A stretch of 64,000 nt of DNA, from NCBI GenBank assembly GCA_903882745.1, contig CAIRYG010000012.1, forward strand, positions 62,001 through 126,000. The letters are read 5' to 3'. This document shows, piece by piece, positions 27,324 through 38,941 of the stretch. Every line of letters begins with the position of its first letter. The stretch's first letter is position 1. The position numbers and the translations under genes were made by a program. A model generated the notes under the pieces. The model had not been told where the DNA came from and ran no database searches. It saw only the letters and a program-made list of their open reading frames with translations. This DNA comes from an uncultured Gemmatimonadota bacterium. Its GTDB lineage: Bacteria; Gemmatimonadota; Gemmatimonadetes; Gemmatimonadales; Gemmatimonadaceae.

Positions 27324-28183
27324 CCATGCGCGTCGGCCGGATCCCCTATATCAACTGCTATCCGGTGTACGGAGCGGTGGATCGCGGGATTGTGCCGATG
27401 GCTGGTTCGATTGTGGATGGGGTGCCAACAGCGCTCAATCGTCGAATGGCGGAAGGGACCCTCGACATCAGCGTGGTGTCGGCCGTCGAGTACGCTCGCG
27501 ATTGGGAACGCTACCTGCTGCTCCCTGACCTCGCGATTTCGTGCGACGGCCCGGTTCGCAGTGTGATGCTGTTTAGCAACCAGCCAGCCGAATCACTCAC
27601 GGGCAAGCCCGTGGTGGTCAGCCGCTCCTCAATGACGAGTGTGCACCTGCTGGAGCTGCTGTTCGAGCATGTGTGGAAGGCAAAGCCGGTGTTCATCCCT
27701 GGAAACGCGGAAGCCGCGGATCTCGTGGATCCGGCGGGCACGCACGAGCCGGCTCGCTTGGTGATCGGTGACGCCGCGTTGATGCTCGATTCTGGTGCGC
27801 TCCATCCACGCCACGCCGACCACTCGCCGTACCGCTATCACCATACGTACGACCTGGGCACCGTCTGGAAAGAGTGGACAGGGATGCCGTTCGTCTTTGC
27901 CGTCTGGGTCGCCCAGCGCACCGCCCCCACCGCGGAGGCACTCGGCGTACACGCGTCGTTGATTGCCTCTCGGGACTGGGGGCTCGCGCACCGAGACGTG
28001 CTCGCGCAGCAAGCGCACGAGCGCACGGGGGTGCCCTATGCCGCCTGCCTCACGTATCTCTCAGGGCTCGACTACGGGCTCAGCTATCCGCACTTGGGTG
28101 GGCTCACCGAGTTTTATCGTCGTTTGACCCTGGCGGGGAAGGTCGAGCCAGGGCGTCTCGCATTTTTGTCAGCCGCCGCGTGA
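27320..28183 (+). CDS. mqnA: Chorismate dehydratase
   Basis: A 287-residue periplasmic-binding-fold enzyme making 3-[(1-carboxyvinyl)oxy]benzoate from chorismate, the first futalosine step. The N-terminus VGRIPYINCYPVYGAV, DISVVSAVEYARD, VVVSRSSMTSVHLLELL and the DLGTVWKEWTGMPFVFAVWV block match MqnA. ATGA overlap with mqnE. Confidence 0.93.
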   Translation: MTMRVGRIPYINCYPVYGAVDRGIVPMAGSIVDGVPTALNRRMAEGTLDISVVSAVEYARDWERYLLLPDLAISCDGPVRSVMLFSNQPAESLTGKPVVVSRSSMTSVHLLELLFEHVWKAKPVFIPGNAEAADLVDPAGTHEPARLVIGDAALMLDSGALHPRHADHSPYRYHHTYDLGTVWKEWTGMPFVFAVWVAQRTAPTAEALGVHASLIASRDWGLAHRDVLAQQAHERTGVPYAACLTYLSGLDYGLSYPHLGGLTEFYRRLTLAGKVEPGRLAFLSAAA

Positions 28184-28224
28184 TGCGCACGCGTGTGGAC
28201 TCTATCGTCTCTGGCGACCGATGA
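28183..28224 (+). other. 13-codon mini-ORF bridging mqnA and mqnC
   Basis: ATG 28183 overlaps the mqnA stop (TGATG). The frame reads MRTRVDSIVSGDR and ends at TGA 28222-28224, overlapping the mqnC ATG. It exactly tiles the gap, as at nuoD-nuoE. There is no family support. Confidence 0.3.
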
Positions 28225-29249
28225 AAGACTTACTCGACTGGTACAAGCACGCCCCATTGCTCGAACTGGGCGCTGAAGCGGACAAGGTGCGCAAGGCGTT
28301 GCACCCCGAGGGCATTGTCACGTACATCGTGGACCGCAACATCAACTACACGAATGTCTGTGTGGCGGACTGTGGGTTCTGTGCGTTCTATCGCCGCCCG
28401 AAGGACGGCGAGGGTTGGACGCTGAGCTATGAACAGATTGGCGCCAAGATCGAAGAAGTGAAGGCGCTGGGCGGTGTGCAGATCCTGATTCAGGGCGGGC
28501 ACAATCCGTATATCCCCTTTGAGTGGTATCTGGAGCTGCTCCGCTACATCAAGAAGTACCACCCGATCCACATCCACGGGTTCAGCCCGAGTGAAGTGGA
28601 TTTCTGGAGCACGCTGTACCGGATGGATGCACGCGATGTGATTCGTGAGCTCGTGAAGGCCGGGCTCGATTCCATTCCTGGCGGCGGCGGTGAGATTCTC
28701 GTGCAGCGCGTCCGTGATCAGGTGGCCAAGAAGAAGGCCGGTGCTGATCGGTGGCTGGATGTGATGGAGATGGCACATCAGGAGGGGCTCAAGACGAGCT
28801 GCACCATGATGTACGGTATCGGCGAGACACTGGAGGAGCGTTACGAGCATCTGCAGCGCCTGCAGGCACTCCAGAAGCGGACCAACGGCTTCACCGCGTT
28901 CATCTGCTGGCCGCTCCAGCCGGAGAACACGCCGACCATGAGCCACATGCCGAAGACGGATGCGGTGGAGTACCTCCGTACGACGGCCTTTGCGCGCGTG
29001 GTGCTAGAGACGATTCCGAATATTCAGGCGAGCTGGGTTACGATGGGGCTCAAGGTCGGGCAGACGGCGCTACACTTTGGCTGCAACGATTTTGGCTCGC
29101 TCATGCTGGAAGAAAATGTCGTTTCGGCTGCGAACACCACCTACCGCACGTCCATCGACGAGATGGAGCGCCTCATTCGTGAGGCGGGTTTTGAGCCGCG
29201 GAAACGCCGGCAGAACTATCAGTTGATCGACGCGGTCGTGGCGGCTTAA
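28221..29249 (+). CDS. mqnC: Cyclic dehypoxanthinyl futalosine synthase (radical SAM)
   Basis: A 342-residue enzyme that cyclises dehypoxanthinyl futalosine. The canonical CX3CX2C is present (C47, C51, C54 in NVCVADCGFCAFYR), with IQGGHNPYIPFEWYLELL, HGFSPSEVDFW, SIPGGGGEILV and FGCNDFGSLMLEENVVSAA. mqnB and mqnD are not in the window. Confidence 0.95.
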   Translation: MKDLLDWYKHAPLLELGAEADKVRKALHPEGIVTYIVDRNINYTNVCVADCGFCAFYRRPKDGEGWTLSYEQIGAKIEEVKALGGVQILIQGGHNPYIPFEWYLELLRYIKKYHPIHIHGFSPSEVDFWSTLYRMDARDVIRELVKAGLDSIPGGGGEILVQRVRDQVAKKKAGADRWLDVMEMAHQEGLKTSCTMMYGIGETLEERYEHLQRLQALQKRTNGFTAFICWPLQPENTPTMSHMPKTDAVEYLRTTAFARVVLETIPNIQASWVTMGLKVGQTALHFGCNDFGSLMLEENVVSAANTTYRTSIDEMERLIREAGFEPRKRRQNYQLIDAVVAA

Positions 29250-29254
29250 TCACT

Positions 29255-29740
29255 ATGAAGATTCGCGTTGGTATTGGCTACGATTCGCACCGGTTTGTCC
29301 CGGGTGACGGGGTGATTCTCGGCGGGGTGAAGGTACCGTCGGACAAGTCGCTGGTGGGGCATTCCGACGCGGACGCGGTGTGTCACGCGGTCACGGACGC
29401 AATCCTCGGCGGCTCCGGCCTTGGCGACATCGGGGAGATGTTTCCCGACAATGACGAAGTAAACCGCGGGCGCGACTCCCTCGAAATGCTCCGACTGGCC
29501 GTGCGCCGTGTGCGCGAGGCGGGCTGGGCCGCGGTTCAGGTGGACTTGAGCATTATTGCCGAGGAGCCGAAGATCGGCCGCCATCGCGAGCGCATCCGCG
29601 CCAAGCTCGCCGGGGCCCTCGGTGTCGAACCCAGCGCCGTCATGGTGAAGGGGAAGACGAACGAGAAGATGGGGTGGATCGGAAAGGGAAAGGGTTTGGC
29701 CGTGATTGCGGTCTGCACGCTCGAATCTATTGTCGCTTAA
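29255..29740 (+). CDS. ispF: 2-C-methyl-D-erythritol 2,4-cyclodiphosphate synthase
   Basis: A 161-residue MEP-pathway enzyme. Zinc ligands D10 and H12 are in GYDSHRF and a further His is in LVGHSDADAVCHAVTDA. LGDIGEMFPDND and the C-terminal KGKTNEKMGWIGKGKGLAVIA are diagnostic. It supplies isoprenoid units, plausibly for menaquinone and polyprenyl carriers encoded nearby. Confidence 0.96.
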   Translation: MKIRVGIGYDSHRFVPGDGVILGGVKVPSDKSLVGHSDADAVCHAVTDAILGGSGLGDIGEMFPDNDEVNRGRDSLEMLRLAVRRVREAGWAAVQVDLSIIAEEPKIGRHRERIRAKLAGALGVEPSAVMVKGKTNEKMGWIGKGKGLAVIAVCTLESIVA

Positions 29741-29768
29741 CTGATAATCCTGACCGCCGGTCTCTGAC

Positions 29769-30434
29769 GTGAACGCATTGCTGGATACGCTTCAAGGCTG
29801 GATTGGCACGCTCCCCATTGGGGGGCTGTACGCGTTGCTTGGGACTATCGCCTTCATCGAGGGGATTTTCCCGCCGCTGCCCGCCGACGTCGTGGTCGCG
29901 CTCGGCAGTTTCTTGGCGGCTCGACGCGGCGCGAGCTTTCCGCTGACTGCAGCATCAATTGTTGTTGGTAGTGTCGCGGGCGCGATGGTCGTCTACAGCG
30001 TTGCGCGCCGATATGGTGCGGTATGGTTGCACGAGCGACTCAAGCGTGCCGGCATTGACAACCTCGAACAGCGGCTTGAGGTGATGTACTCCAAGTACGG
30101 GATGACTGCGCTCTTCGTGAGCCGTTTCCTGCCGGGACTGCGCGCCATTACGCCGCCTATGGCGGGGGCAACACGCATTCCACCGATTCGCACCGCGCTG
30201 GTCTTTCTGCTGGCGTCGGCGGTGTGGTACGGCGCGATTTCCTGGATTGCCTTTACCGTCGGTGATGACTGGGAACAGATGCAGCGCATTGTTCGCCAGT
30301 TCGCGCGGCGGGTTGGCGTCGTCGCGGCGATTGCTGCCGGATTGATTGCGATCATTGTGATAATCGTCCTGCGACGTCGTGCGGCGGACAAGGTGGCCGC
30401 TGCGCTCCAACGCGCCGACTCCCAAACGAAATGA
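29769..30434 (+). CDS. DedA family membrane protein
   Basis: A 221-residue integral membrane protein of the DedA/VTT family. Visible motifs are FIEGIFPPLPADVVVALGSFLAARRG near the N-terminus and SRFLPGLRAITPPMAGATRIP in the middle, plus a C-terminal helix and basic tail. Members act in lipid-carrier recycling and envelope homeostasis; a role for undecaprenyl-phosphate here is inference. GTG start; ATGA overlap with xerD. Confidence 0.88.
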   Translation: MNALLDTLQGWIGTLPIGGLYALLGTIAFIEGIFPPLPADVVVALGSFLAARRGASFPLTAASIVVGSVAGAMVVYSVARRYGAVWLHERLKRAGIDNLEQRLEVMYSKYGMTALFVSRFLPGLRAITPPMAGATRIPPIRTALVFLLASAVWYGAISWIAFTVGDDWEQMQRIVRQFARRVGVVAAIAAGLIAIIVIIVLRRRAADKVAAALQRADSQTK

Positions 30435-31342
30435 CGACGGCCGGCGGGGATGCCAGAGCGTTCCTCGTCGAGCGGTTTCAGGAGTTCCTCGCGCTCGAGG
30501 ACGGCGCTTCTGCGCTCACCATTGACGCGTACGGAAGTGACCTGACCCGACTGGTGCAGTGGTGCGTCGGCCGAGGGATTTCGGACCCAGCCGTGATCAC
30601 GAGCGCGGATTTGCGGGAGTTCGTGTATGCGCTCAAGGACCTCTCGCGGTCGCCCGCGACCATCCGCAGGTCTGTTTCCGCCATTCATACGTGGTTTGCA
30701 TTTCTGCTCGCGGAGGGCGTTGTGCGTGCCGATCCGAGCGAGCGGCTCGAGACGCCCAAACGGTGGCGCACGCTTCCTGATGTGCTCTCGGTGGATGAAG
30801 TGTCTCGATTACTGGGCGCTGTGTCCATTGACGAACCGCTGGTGTTCCGTGATCGCGCGATGCTTGAGCTTGCCTACGGGGCAGGGCTTCGTGTGAGCGA
30901 GTGGATTGGCATCGAGGTCAAAGATCTCCTGCTCGAGGACCACGTGATCCGGGTGTTTGGCAAGGGAAGCAAGGAACGGCTGGTACCGATTGGCCGGACC
31001 GCGATTGGGGCGGTTGGGTTGTACCTCCGCGAGTTACGGCCGCGGCTCGAGAAGGGCGAGGGAAAGGGGAAGCTCTTCCTCAACGCGCGCGGGCGCTCAC
31101 TCTCGCGCATGGGCGCTTGGCAGATTCTGCGAAAGTACGTCGCGCTCTCAGGGATCGAGAAGCATGTGAGCCCGCATACGCTCCGCCACTCGTTCGCGAC
31201 GCATCTCCTGGAGGGGGGGGCAGATTTGCGCGCCGTGCAAGAAATGCTCGGCCATGCGGATATCTCTACGACGCAGATCTACACCCACGTGGACCGAGAA
31301 TACCTGCGGAGCGTCCACAAGCAGTTCCACCCGCGCGGCTGA
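30431..31342 (+). CDS. xerD: Tyrosine recombinase XerC/XerD
   Basis: A 303-residue site-specific recombinase for chromosome dimer resolution. The full catalytic set is visible: R154 (GAGLRVSE), K178 (GKGSKER), H249 and R252 (SPHTLRHSFATH), H275 (LGHADIS) and nucleophile Y284 (TTQIYTH). The N-terminal SAM-like core-binding domain spans about 10-95. Size and C-terminus (YLRSVHKQFHPRG) look XerD-like. A dif-like site lies at 48851-48878. A hairpin terminator follows. Confidence 0.93.
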   Translation: MTTAGGDARAFLVERFQEFLALEDGASALTIDAYGSDLTRLVQWCVGRGISDPAVITSADLREFVYALKDLSRSPATIRRSVSAIHTWFAFLLAEGVVRADPSERLETPKRWRTLPDVLSVDEVSRLLGAVSIDEPLVFRDRAMLELAYGAGLRVSEWIGIEVKDLLLEDHVIRVFGKGSKERLVPIGRTAIGAVGLYLRELRPRLEKGEGKGKLFLNARGRSLSRMGAWQILRKYVALSGIEKHVSPHTLRHSFATHLLEGGADLRAVQEMLGHADISTTQIYTHVDREYLRSVHKQFHPRG

Positions 31343-31381
31343 GGGCCGTCGCGAGCGGTCTCGCGGCCCACTAGATTTTTT
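31343..31381 (+). terminator. Intrinsic terminator after xerD
   Basis: GGGCCG/CGGCCC and CGAG/CTCG stack into a stem with a 3-nt bulge around a CGGT loop (31343-31369). Six T follow at 31376-31381. The T-tract overlaps a TAGATT -10-like box for the next gene. Confidence 0.75.
31372..31377 (+). promoter_or_regulatory. Weak -10-like box just before trpG/pabA
   Basis: TAGATT (4 of 6 to TATAAT) lies 7 nt before the ATG at 31385 and just after the xerD terminator stem. It fits the leaderless spacing seen at other junctions, but is weak and overlaps the terminator T-tract. Confidence 0.3.
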
Positions 31382-31384
31382 CGC

Positions 31385-31990
<606 letters not shown>

Positions 31991-32058
31991 ATACCGCCCG
32001 TAGGGGCATGGCGAGGGGGGCCTAAGCCCCGCCAGATCAAGGTCTTTGCCTCTCCAGA

Positions 32059-32093
32059 ACACCCCCAGGGGCATCGCTTTGCGCTGGGGGTGT
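32059..32093 (+). terminator. Hairpin between trpG/pabA and kdsB
   Basis: ACACCCCCAG (32059-32068) and CTGGGGGTGT (32084-32093) form a perfect 10-bp stem with a 15-nt loop. It has no T-run. The loop end carries TTGCGC, a candidate -35 with TATATT 17 nt further on, so it is both a terminator candidate and part of the next promoter. Confidence 0.6.
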
Positions 32094-32107
32094 CCAGGCC
32101 GTATATT
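32079..32107 (+). promoter_or_regulatory. Candidate promoter for kdsB-pyrG-kdsACD-lpt-rpoN
   Basis: TTGCGC (32079-32084), 17-nt spacer and TATATT (32102-32107). It would serve the long envelope operon. The transcript would start near 32114, 12 or 42 nt before the two possible in-frame ATGs. Confidence 0.55.
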
Positions 32108-32155
32108 CCGTGGCGTGGAACTTGCATGTGCCCCCCCGCTGACGACGGTGCTCTT

Positions 32156-35422
<3,267 letters not shown>

Positions 35423-35426
<4 letters not shown>

Positions 35427-36004
35427 TCTCACCTGCCGCAGCTGCACGCATCACGGTCATTGGCCTCGACGTCGACGGAGTGCTCACCGACGGCGGGCTA
35501 ATCCTCGGTGATGTGAATGGCCATCCGGTCGAGTTCAAGCAATACGACGTTCAGGACGGGCTCGGCATTTATTTGCTGCGTCGGGCCGGACTGAAAGTCG
35601 TGATTGTGACGGGACGCGAATCGGAAAGCGTGCGGCTCCGTGCAGTGGAACTCAATGTGGACGGTCTCTCACAGGACCGGCATGCGCGCAAGCTACCGAA
35701 CCTCGTGAAGCTGCTCACCCACGTGGGAGGCACGCTCGAGCAGACCGCTTTTCTTGGCGACGATCTGCCCGATGTAGCCATTCTCCGAAAGGTTGGGATG
35801 GCTGTGTGCGTGGGGAATGCAACGCCTGAAGCACGGGCCGTGGCCCAGGTTCATCTGACGAAACACGGCGGCCGTGGTGCGGTTCGCGAGTTCGCCGAGG
35901 CGTTTCTCCGTGCACGCGGCGTATGGGATCGTGTGGTCGAGGATTATATCGCCGAACGGTCGGTCGACGTCGAACTCGACGACATCACAGGAGCGACACA
36001 GTGA
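35423..36004 (+). CDS. kdsC: 3-deoxy-D-manno-octulosonate 8-phosphate phosphatase
   Basis: A 193-residue HAD phosphatase without cap domain. The nucleophile motif GLDVDGVLTDGG (D16, D18), VIVTGRES motif II and FLGDDLPDVAIL motif IV are visible. It releases phosphate from Kdo-8-phosphate. GTGA overlaps with kdsA and kdsD. Confidence 0.94.
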
Positions 36005-36963
36005 ACATTGACGAAACGGTCGCCCGCGGTCGTCGCGTGCTGCGCCTGGAGACTGAGGCGTTAGCCCGAGCAGAGTCGCGGCTCGGACCGAGCTTCGCAG
36101 AGGCCGTCGCGCTGATCGCTGACAGCAAGGGACGCGTCATCGTGGCTGGTGTCGGCAAGTCGGGGATTGTCGGCCGCAAGATTGCTGCGACCATGACCAG
36201 CACCGGCACCCCCGCGACCTTCCTCCACCCGGTAGAAAGCATCCACGGGGACCTCGGCATTGTTGGCACGGACGACGTCGCCATCCTGCTGTCGAAAAGT
36301 GGTGAAACCGCCGAGCTGCTCCCGCTGCTCGAACAGCTCTCTGGGCTTGGCGTGCGGATTATCGCGATTACCGGCGGAGAGCACTCGACCCTTGCAAAAC
36401 ATGCCGATGTTTGGCTCGACGCGTCGGTCGAAGAGGAGGCCTGTCCACACGACCTGGCGCCGACCACGAGTTCTACGGTGGCGCTGGCCATCGGCGACGC
36501 GCTCGCCGTGACTCTACTGGAGCATAAGGGATTTCGCCGCGAGGATTTTGCGCGACTGCATCCCGGCGGCTCGCTGGGGCGCCGGCTGCTGACGGTGAAG
36601 GGAATCATGCTCACAGAGGAGCTCCCGATTCTCGGGGAAGGCGCCACGGTACGTGACGCCTGGCTTCAGGTCGCTGAACGTCGAGGACTCGCCGTAATCG
36701 TGAGCGACGACGGTGGGCTCGTGGGTGTGGTCACGGCTGGCGACCTTGCTCGACGGATCGCGAACGAGACAGAGTTGTTCACGCGGACCGTCGATTACGT
36801 GATGACACGGTCGCCGCGGACCGCACGCCCCGACGAGCTGGCCAGCGCGACGATGTACCGTATGCAACAGGCGGGGATTATGGCCATGCCGGTGACGGAC
36901 GACGCCAACCATGTGGTGGGTGTCATTCACCTACACGACATTCTGCGGGCGGGGGCGAACTAA
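36001..36963 (+). CDS. kdsD: Arabinose-5-phosphate isomerase
   Basis: A 320-residue enzyme that converts ribulose-5-phosphate to arabinose-5-phosphate. A SIS domain (about 30-170: VAGVGKSGIVGRKIAATMTSTGTPATFLHP, LSKSGETAELL, PTTSSTVALAIGDALAV) is followed by two CBS repeats (about 200-320). The track start 35923 is inside kdsC; GTG 36001 overlaps the kdsC stop. TAATG overlap with lptC. Confidence 0.94.
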   Translation: MNIDETVARGRRVLRLETEALARAESRLGPSFAEAVALIADSKGRVIVAGVGKSGIVGRKIAATMTSTGTPATFLHPVESIHGDLGIVGTDDVAILLSKSGETAELLPLLEQLSGLGVRIIAITGGEHSTLAKHADVWLDASVEEEACPHDLAPTTSSTVALAIGDALAVTLLEHKGFRREDFARLHPGGSLGRRLLTVKGIMLTEELPILGEGATVRDAWLQVAERRGLAVIVSDDGGLVGVVTAGDLARRIANETELFTRTVDYVMTRSPRTARPDELASATMYRMQQAGIMAMPVTDDANHVVGVIHLHDILRAGAN

Positions 36964-37544
36964 TGCGCAGAGCGATGTCAGTGCGCGCAGCGCTCACCAT
37001 GTCCGCGATTGTTGTCGCCGCGTTGCTTGGAACGGCCTGTCAAAAGGGGAAGGGGCAACCGCCCATCGGGAAGACCAGCAAGAGCCTCGCCGATTCGGCT
37101 GATCAAATCATTTTTGGTCAACGGACGTTGATCACCGACCGTGGACTGTCGCGGGCGGAGATTTTAGCGGACACCTCGTTCTTTTTCGACGAGAATACGC
37201 GCATCGAAATGCGGAAGGTCAACGGAACCTTCTTCAACTCCGCGGGAATGAAAGACGCGCTACTGACGTCCAAGGAAGGGCTCTACAACTCGAGGTTTGG
37301 CGTACTGGAAGCGCGTGGCGACGTTGTGATTACATCGCTCGACGGCCGTCGCCTCACCTCACCGATGGTGCACTTTGACCAACGCATCAACCAGCTGGTG
37401 AGTGATAGCAGCTTTGTCCTGACCGAGCCGAATGGGCGCGAGATTCGGGGCATTGGGTTCAAATCGGACCCAGACATGACGAACATCAAGATTGACCGCG
37501 TTATCAGTGCGAAGGGCGGTGCAGTCGCGGTTCCTGACCGCTGA
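36963..37544 (+). CDS. lptC: LPS export protein LptC-like, lipoprotein candidate
   Basis: A 193-residue protein with an N-terminal hydrophobic segment (MSAIVVAALLGTAC) ending in a lipobox-like Cys, then a beta-rich domain (ARGDVVITSLDGRRLTSPMVHFDQRINQLVSDSSF) typical of LptC/OstA folds. It should link the LptBFG transporter to LptA in the periplasm. Position between kdsD and lptA supports this; the sequence itself is divergent. A lipid anchor rather than a transmembrane helix would differ from E. coli LptC. Confidence 0.8.
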   Translation: MRRAMSVRAALTMSAIVVAALLGTACQKGKGQPPIGKTSKSLADSADQIIFGQRTLITDRGLSRAEILADTSFFFDENTRIEMRKVNGTFFNSAGMKDALLTSKEGLYNSRFGVLEARGDVVITSLDGRRLTSPMVHFDQRINQLVSDSSFVLTEPNGREIRGIGFKSDPDMTNIKIDRVISAKGGAVAVPDR

Positions 37545-38941
37545 TGCGAGTGCCGCTCGTGGCCTCGATGGCCATACTCGCGTTTTCGCTGCTCACGCCG
37601 ATGGTCGGGCGGGCGCAGGGACAACGCGAGTGCAATGTTGAGCTTTCCGGAGTACGTGCCAAGGGGCAGCTCACCACCGCAACGACCATCATTCGCCAGC
37701 CGAGTGGACGGAACAATGTGTGGATGGGAGGAGGCGTCGACGCGGTGTGCGCCGGCACGGATCAACGCTTGCTCTCGGACAGCCTTGAGCAATATCCCGA
37801 TCAGAGCCTCGTCATCCTGATCGGGCATGTGCATTACATCGAGAATCGTATCAAACTCGACTCCGACAGGCTGACGTATTACACGAACGAAGAGCGCATT
37901 GTCGTGGAAGGGAAGGTCGTGGGCCAAACGCCCGCGGGCACGCGCTTCACCGCACCACGCGCCGAGTATCTGCGCGCTGCCGTTGGGATTCGGCAGCGGT
38001 CGCGCCTGACGGCCGGCAGTCGCGCGAAGGTCTGGCTGAGTCCCAAAGATGCGGGGGAATCAGCAAAGGACACGGTGATCCTCAATGCGGATCGCATCGT
38101 CAGTGACAATGACTCCTTGGTGTACGCCACGGGGAAAGTCACGATCGAGCGTCCGGATCTGGTCGCGACCTCCGATTCCGCCTTCATGGACAACGGAAAC
38201 GAGTTCATGCAGCTGTCCATTCATCCGGTGATCACTGGCGTTGGCGAGCGGAGCTTTACGCTGGCCGGCGAGTTTATCGACACCTGGTCTAAGCAGAAGA
38301 AGTTGACCCGCGTGCTGGCGCGCGGCACGGCTAAAGCTACGAGCAAGGAGGTGACCCTTGCCGCCGACTCCATCGACTTACGCCTGAAGGACCAGAAGAT
38401 CGACCATGCGTACGCGTGGGGCCCCACCCGCGCCCGTGCAAAGTCCGCCGAGCAAGACATCCTGGCGGACTCGATCGACATCGCCATGCCCGACCAGGAA
38501 GTGCAAGAGGTGCGGGCCGTGCGCAAAGCGTTTGCGGAGAGTCCGCCCGACTCCACCAAAATTATCGTGACAGAACCGGACTGGATTCGCGGCGACACGA
38601 TCATTGCACGTTTCGAGAAGATTCCTGCGGTCGCTCCCGATACTGGGACGCGAAATGTCGTCCGCGAGATTGTGAGCAATGGCACGGCGAAATCGTATTA
38701 CCAAGTGGCGCAATCGGGCGTCAAGGACAAGCCCGCCCTCCCGAACGTGAACTACGTCACCGGCCGCGTGATTACCCTTTCGTTCCAGCAAGGGAAGGTC
38801 AAGGACGTGCACGTGAAAGATCAGGCCGTCGGCGCATACGCCGAAGTCAAACCGGACAGCACGCGCCTGCGCGCCGATAGCACGGCGAAGACGACAAAGA
38901 AGAAACCCGTCGCGCCCTCACCCGCACCGAAGAAGCCGTGA
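37544..38941 (+). CDS. lptA: OstA-like LPS transport protein (long LptA)
   Basis: A 465-residue secreted protein with a signal peptide (about 1-26, ending near GRAQG), then repeated beta-jellyroll-type stretches: AD(R/S)I...DNDSLVYATGKVTI, VTLAADSIDLRLKDQKIDHAYAWG, ILADSIDIAMPDQEVQEVRAV, YVTGRVITLSFQQGKVKDVHVKDQAVGAY. E. coli LptA is about 185 residues. The extra length suggests extra OstA units, as in Bacteroidetes-type OstA proteins. The C-terminus is Lys/Pro-rich. Flanked by lptC and lptB. Confidence 0.82.
   Translation: MRVPLVASMAILAFSLLTPMVGRAQGQRECNVELSGVRAKGQLTTATTIIRQPSGRNNVWMGGGVDAVCAGTDQRLLSDSLEQYPDQSLVILIGHVHYIENRIKLDSDRLTYYTNEERIVVEGKVVGQTPAGTRFTAPRAEYLRAAVGIRQRSRLTAGSRAKVWLSPKDAGESAKDTVILNADRIVSDNDSLVYATGKVTIERPDLVATSDSAFMDNGNEFMQLSIHPVITGVGERSFTLAGEFIDTWSKQKKLTRVLARGTAKATSKEVTLAADSIDLRLKDQKIDHAYAWGPTRARAKSAEQDILADSIDIAMPDQEVQEVRAVRKAFAESPPDSTKIIVTEPDWIRGDTIIARFEKIPAVAPDTGTRNVVREIVSNGTAKSYYQVAQSGVKDKPALPNVNYVTGRVITLSFQQGKVKDVHVKDQAVGAYAEVKPDSTRLRADSTAKTTKKKPVAPSPAPKKP

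Noticed and set aside
29800-29825. Possible sigma-54 promoter (TTGGCACG... upstream of CCATTG)
   Set aside because: It lies inside the dedA coding region and lacks the GC of the -12 element at the right distance.
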